DNA from: Dehalococcoides sp.
GTDB taxonomy: Bacteria; Chloroflexota; Dehalococcoidia; Dehalococcoidales; RBG-16-60-22
Assembly (NCBI GenBank): GCA_030665795.1
Contig: DAOUZD010000016.1
Span: 1 to 9,900, forward strand
Length of the DNA: 9,900 bases
Direction of reading: 5' to 3'
Numbering within the stretch: the stretch's first letter is position 1; the number at the start of each line of letters is the position of its first letter. The notes under the pieces are model-generated. The model did no database searches. It was given only the letters and a program-made list of their open reading frames with translations, and was not told the origin of the DNA. Shown piece by piece: positions 8,265-9,900 of this stretch. The translations under genes and the position numbers were made by a program.

Positions 8265-8873
8265 ATGCCCAAAAAAATCATTATGACCCCGGATGATATC
8301 AGACGGACGCTGGCACGCATTGCCCACGAAATCATTGAACAAAACAAGACTACGGACCACCTGATACTGGTGGGAATGCGTACTCGGGGTGTGCCTTTGG
8401 CCAAGCGACTGGCGGCCAATATCGAAGCCTTTGAGAAATCAAGCCTAACGGTTGGCGCTTTAGACTTTAGTCTCTACCGCGATGACCGCCCCTCGCTGGA
8501 CTTGCAACCCATCGTCCAACTCACTGACATCCCGACCAGCATTGACGGCAAATCAATCGTGCTGGTTGATGATGTCCTCTATACCGGGCGCAGCACCCGG
8601 GCGGCGATGGACGCCCTGATTGACCTGGGACGCCCCCGCTTAATCCAGCTGGCCGTCCTCGTTGACCGGGGACACCGTGAGATGCCGATACGGCCCGACT
8701 ACGTCGGCAAGAACATACCAAGCGCAAGACATGAGGAGATACAGGTTCAACTGGTGGAAACCGATGGCACCGACGAAGTAGCCATCGTCAGCCCGGATAC
8801 CGATAAGTCAATCAGAAATGAACTCAGCAAGGTAAACTCTAGTAAAAGGAGCTATTATGGCACTGGCAAATAG
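8265..8873 (+). CDS. pyrR: PyrR: pyrimidine operon attenuation regulator / uracil phosphoribosyltransferase
   Basis: 202-residue RNA-binding regulator of pyrimidine synthesis. The family usually also has uracil phosphoribosyltransferase activity. The PRPP-binding motif [13 protein letters not shown] (99-111) is intact, as are [16 protein letters not shown] (35-50) and the PyrR-specific stretch [18 protein letters not shown] (135-152). The leader just upstream contains its RNA target, so autogenous control is well supported. The start is ATG at 8265, immediately after the terminator U-tract, with AAGAGG 8 bases before it. The C-terminus runs about 24 residues past the end of Bacillus PyrR (about 180 residues), and this tail's codons contain the pyrB ribosome site and overlap pyrB by 17 bp. 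The tail may therefore be a by-product of gene overlap rather than a functional domain. Confidence 0.96.
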   Translation: MPKKIIMTPDDIRRTLARIAHEIIEQNKTTDHLILVGMRTRGVPLAKRLAANIEAFEKSSLTVGALDFSLYRDDRPSLDLQPIVQLTDIPTSIDGKSIVLVDDVLYTGRSTRAAMDALIDLGRPRLIQLAVLVDRGHREMPIRPDYVGKNIPSARHEEIQVQLVETDGTDEVAIVSPDTDKSIRNELSKVNSSKRSYYGTGK

Positions 8874-9900
8874 AAGTCTGGTCACCATCGATGATTTATC
8901 CAACGGGGAAATAGAAGCGCTGTTTTCCCTGGCTGATGAGATGTCCGACGCCATGAATGAGCAGTTTGGTCTCTGCCGCGGCAAGGTCATGGCCAGCCTG
9001 TTTTTTGAGCCAAGCACCCGGACACGGCTCTCCTTCGAGACCGCCATGCACCGCCTTGGGGGCAGTGTCATTACCGCGTCTGATGTTGGCATAACTTCAC
9101 TGGCCAAAGGCGAAAGCATTGCTGATATGGCGAAGGTGGTCGGGAGTTATGTTGATATCATCGTCATCCGACACCCCTGGGAAGGAGCCGCCAAGGTAGT
9201 CGCTGACTACGCCGGCATCCCGGTGATAAACGCCGGCGACGGAGGCCACCAGCATCCCACCCAGACCTTATGCGACCTTTACACCATCAAGAAAGAGAAG
9301 CAAACGATTAAGGGGCTAAAGATTGCCCTCTGGGGTGACTTGAAATACGGAAGAACCATACACTCCCTAATCTTCGCCCTGGCTAAGTTCGGGGCAAATA
9401 TTATTTTTTGCCCAACTCCAGGACTGGAAGTGCCCGAGCATATAATCGAAAAATTAACCACGGAATACGGTGGTGAAATAGAAAGGTATGAGACTCTTGA
9501 CCCGGTATTGAAAGAGGCACTTCTCCCTCTGGATGCCATCTACATGACACCAAGCAGCCCGCACCAGCTGGCCATGATGCCTGACGTCAATATTAAAGTC
9601 GAGCTGAAGACAGGAGTTGACGCCCTCTATGTTACCCGGCCTCAGAAAGAGAGATTTACCCCTGCCGAGAAAGGACAGGAATTAAAGAAAAGATTCCCGA
9701 TAGTAGACAAAAAACTGCTCAAGAGCAAAGCGTTTCGCCAAACTCTAGTCATGCACCCACTGCCCCGGATTGATGAGCTAGCCTACGAACTAGATACCGA
9801 CCCGAGGAGCACGTACTTCAAACAGGCGGCTCGTGGAGTACCAGTTAGGATGGCACTTATCGCCCTCTTATTAGGCGCCAGAGAAGTTACTCTTCCCCCC
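8857..9900 (+). CDS. pyrB: Aspartate carbamoyltransferase catalytic subunit (3' end outside window)
   Basis: 348 codons are visible with no stop before the window edge. The enzyme joins carbamoyl phosphate and aspartate to make carbamoyl-aspartate, the first committed step of pyrimidine synthesis. It shows the carbamoyl phosphate motif EPSTRTR (51-57), SLAKGES (81-87, mobile 80s loop), [10 protein letters not shown] (127-136), TRPQKERF (260-267, aspartate-binding loop) and HPLPRIDE (300-307). Alignment by eye with the roughly 310-residue E. coli PyrB puts the C-terminus close to the right edge, so only a few residues should be missing. There is an extra segment of about 30 residues around 226-255, just before the RPQ loop. 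The ATG has AAGGAG (8846-8851) 5 bases upstream, inside pyrR, indicating translational coupling and shared PyrR control. No pyrI regulatory subunit is seen here. Confidence 0.94.
   Translation, partial: MALANRSLVTIDDLSNGEIEALFSLADEMSDAMNEQFGLCRGKVMASLFFEPSTRTRLSFETAMHRLGGSVITASDVGITSLAKGESIADMAKVVGSYVDIIVIRHPWEGAAKVVADYAGIPVINAGDGGHQHPTQTLCDLYTIKKEKQTIKGLKIALWGDLKYGRTIHSLIFALAKFGANIIFCPTPGLEVPEHIIEKLTTEYGGEIERYETLDPVLKEALLPLDAIYMTPSSPHQLAMMPDVNIKVELKTGVDALYVTRPQKERFTPAEKGQELKKRFPIVDKKLLKSKAFRQTLVMHPLPRIDELAYELDTDPRSTYFKQAARGVPVRMALIALLLGAREVTLPP

Noticed and set aside
8141..8419. Minus-strand open frame overlapping the pyrR leader and start
   Set aside because: It is antisense to a well-supported attenuator and the pyrR coding region, with no family resemblance.

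Overview
The window is a stretch of bacterial chromosome carrying housekeeping genes, with no mobile elements, CRISPR arrays or rRNA/tRNA genes visible. The set of proteins looks most like Dehalococcoidia or a related Chloroflexota lineage: a membrane-anchored parvulin-type isomerase with a basic, Gln-rich N-terminus, a 646-residue GyrB without the long insertion of the E. coli enzyme, a PyrR-controlled pyr operon, and PAS histidine kinases. This assignment rests on recognising the protein families, not on a database search.

Layout. (1) Positions 1-1372, minus strand: the first codons of a probable response regulator, preceded by a two-TM PAS histidine kinase whose stop codon lies one base from the regulator's start. 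(2) Positions 1373-1583: a divergent control region with a promoter for each direction and a near-perfect 22-bp dyad between them. (3) Positions 1584-5871, plus strand: a tight four-gene cluster, probably one operon, encoding a membrane-anchored peptidyl-prolyl isomerase, homoserine dehydrogenase (hom), threonine synthase (thrC) and GTP cyclohydrolase I (folE). Homoserine kinase, needed between Hom and ThrC, is not in the window. (4) Positions 5887-7827, minus strand: gyrB, converging on folE with a 15-bp gap. (5) Positions 7828-8264: a 437-bp divergent intergenic region rich in regulatory structure. It holds a gyrB promoter and a possible intrinsic terminator inside the gyrB leader. On the other strand it holds a strong pyrR promoter and a textbook PyrR attenuator (binding loop, antiterminator, terminator). 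(6) Positions 8265-9900, plus strand: pyrR and pyrB (aspartate carbamoyltransferase), overlapping by 17 bp. pyrB runs off the right edge.

The most interesting part is 7828-8264. The pyrR terminator's 3' arm contains the pyrR Shine-Dalgarno sequence, and its U-tract abuts the ATG, so one hairpin could control both transcription and translation. The gyrB leader has its own terminator-like hairpin. It also carries an 11-mer exactly complementary to the 5' arm of the pyrR terminator, which raises the speculative possibility of RNA cross-talk. None of the enzymes is new. The novelty candidates are regulatory, plus an unusual insertion of about 30 residues in the aspartate carbamoyltransferase.
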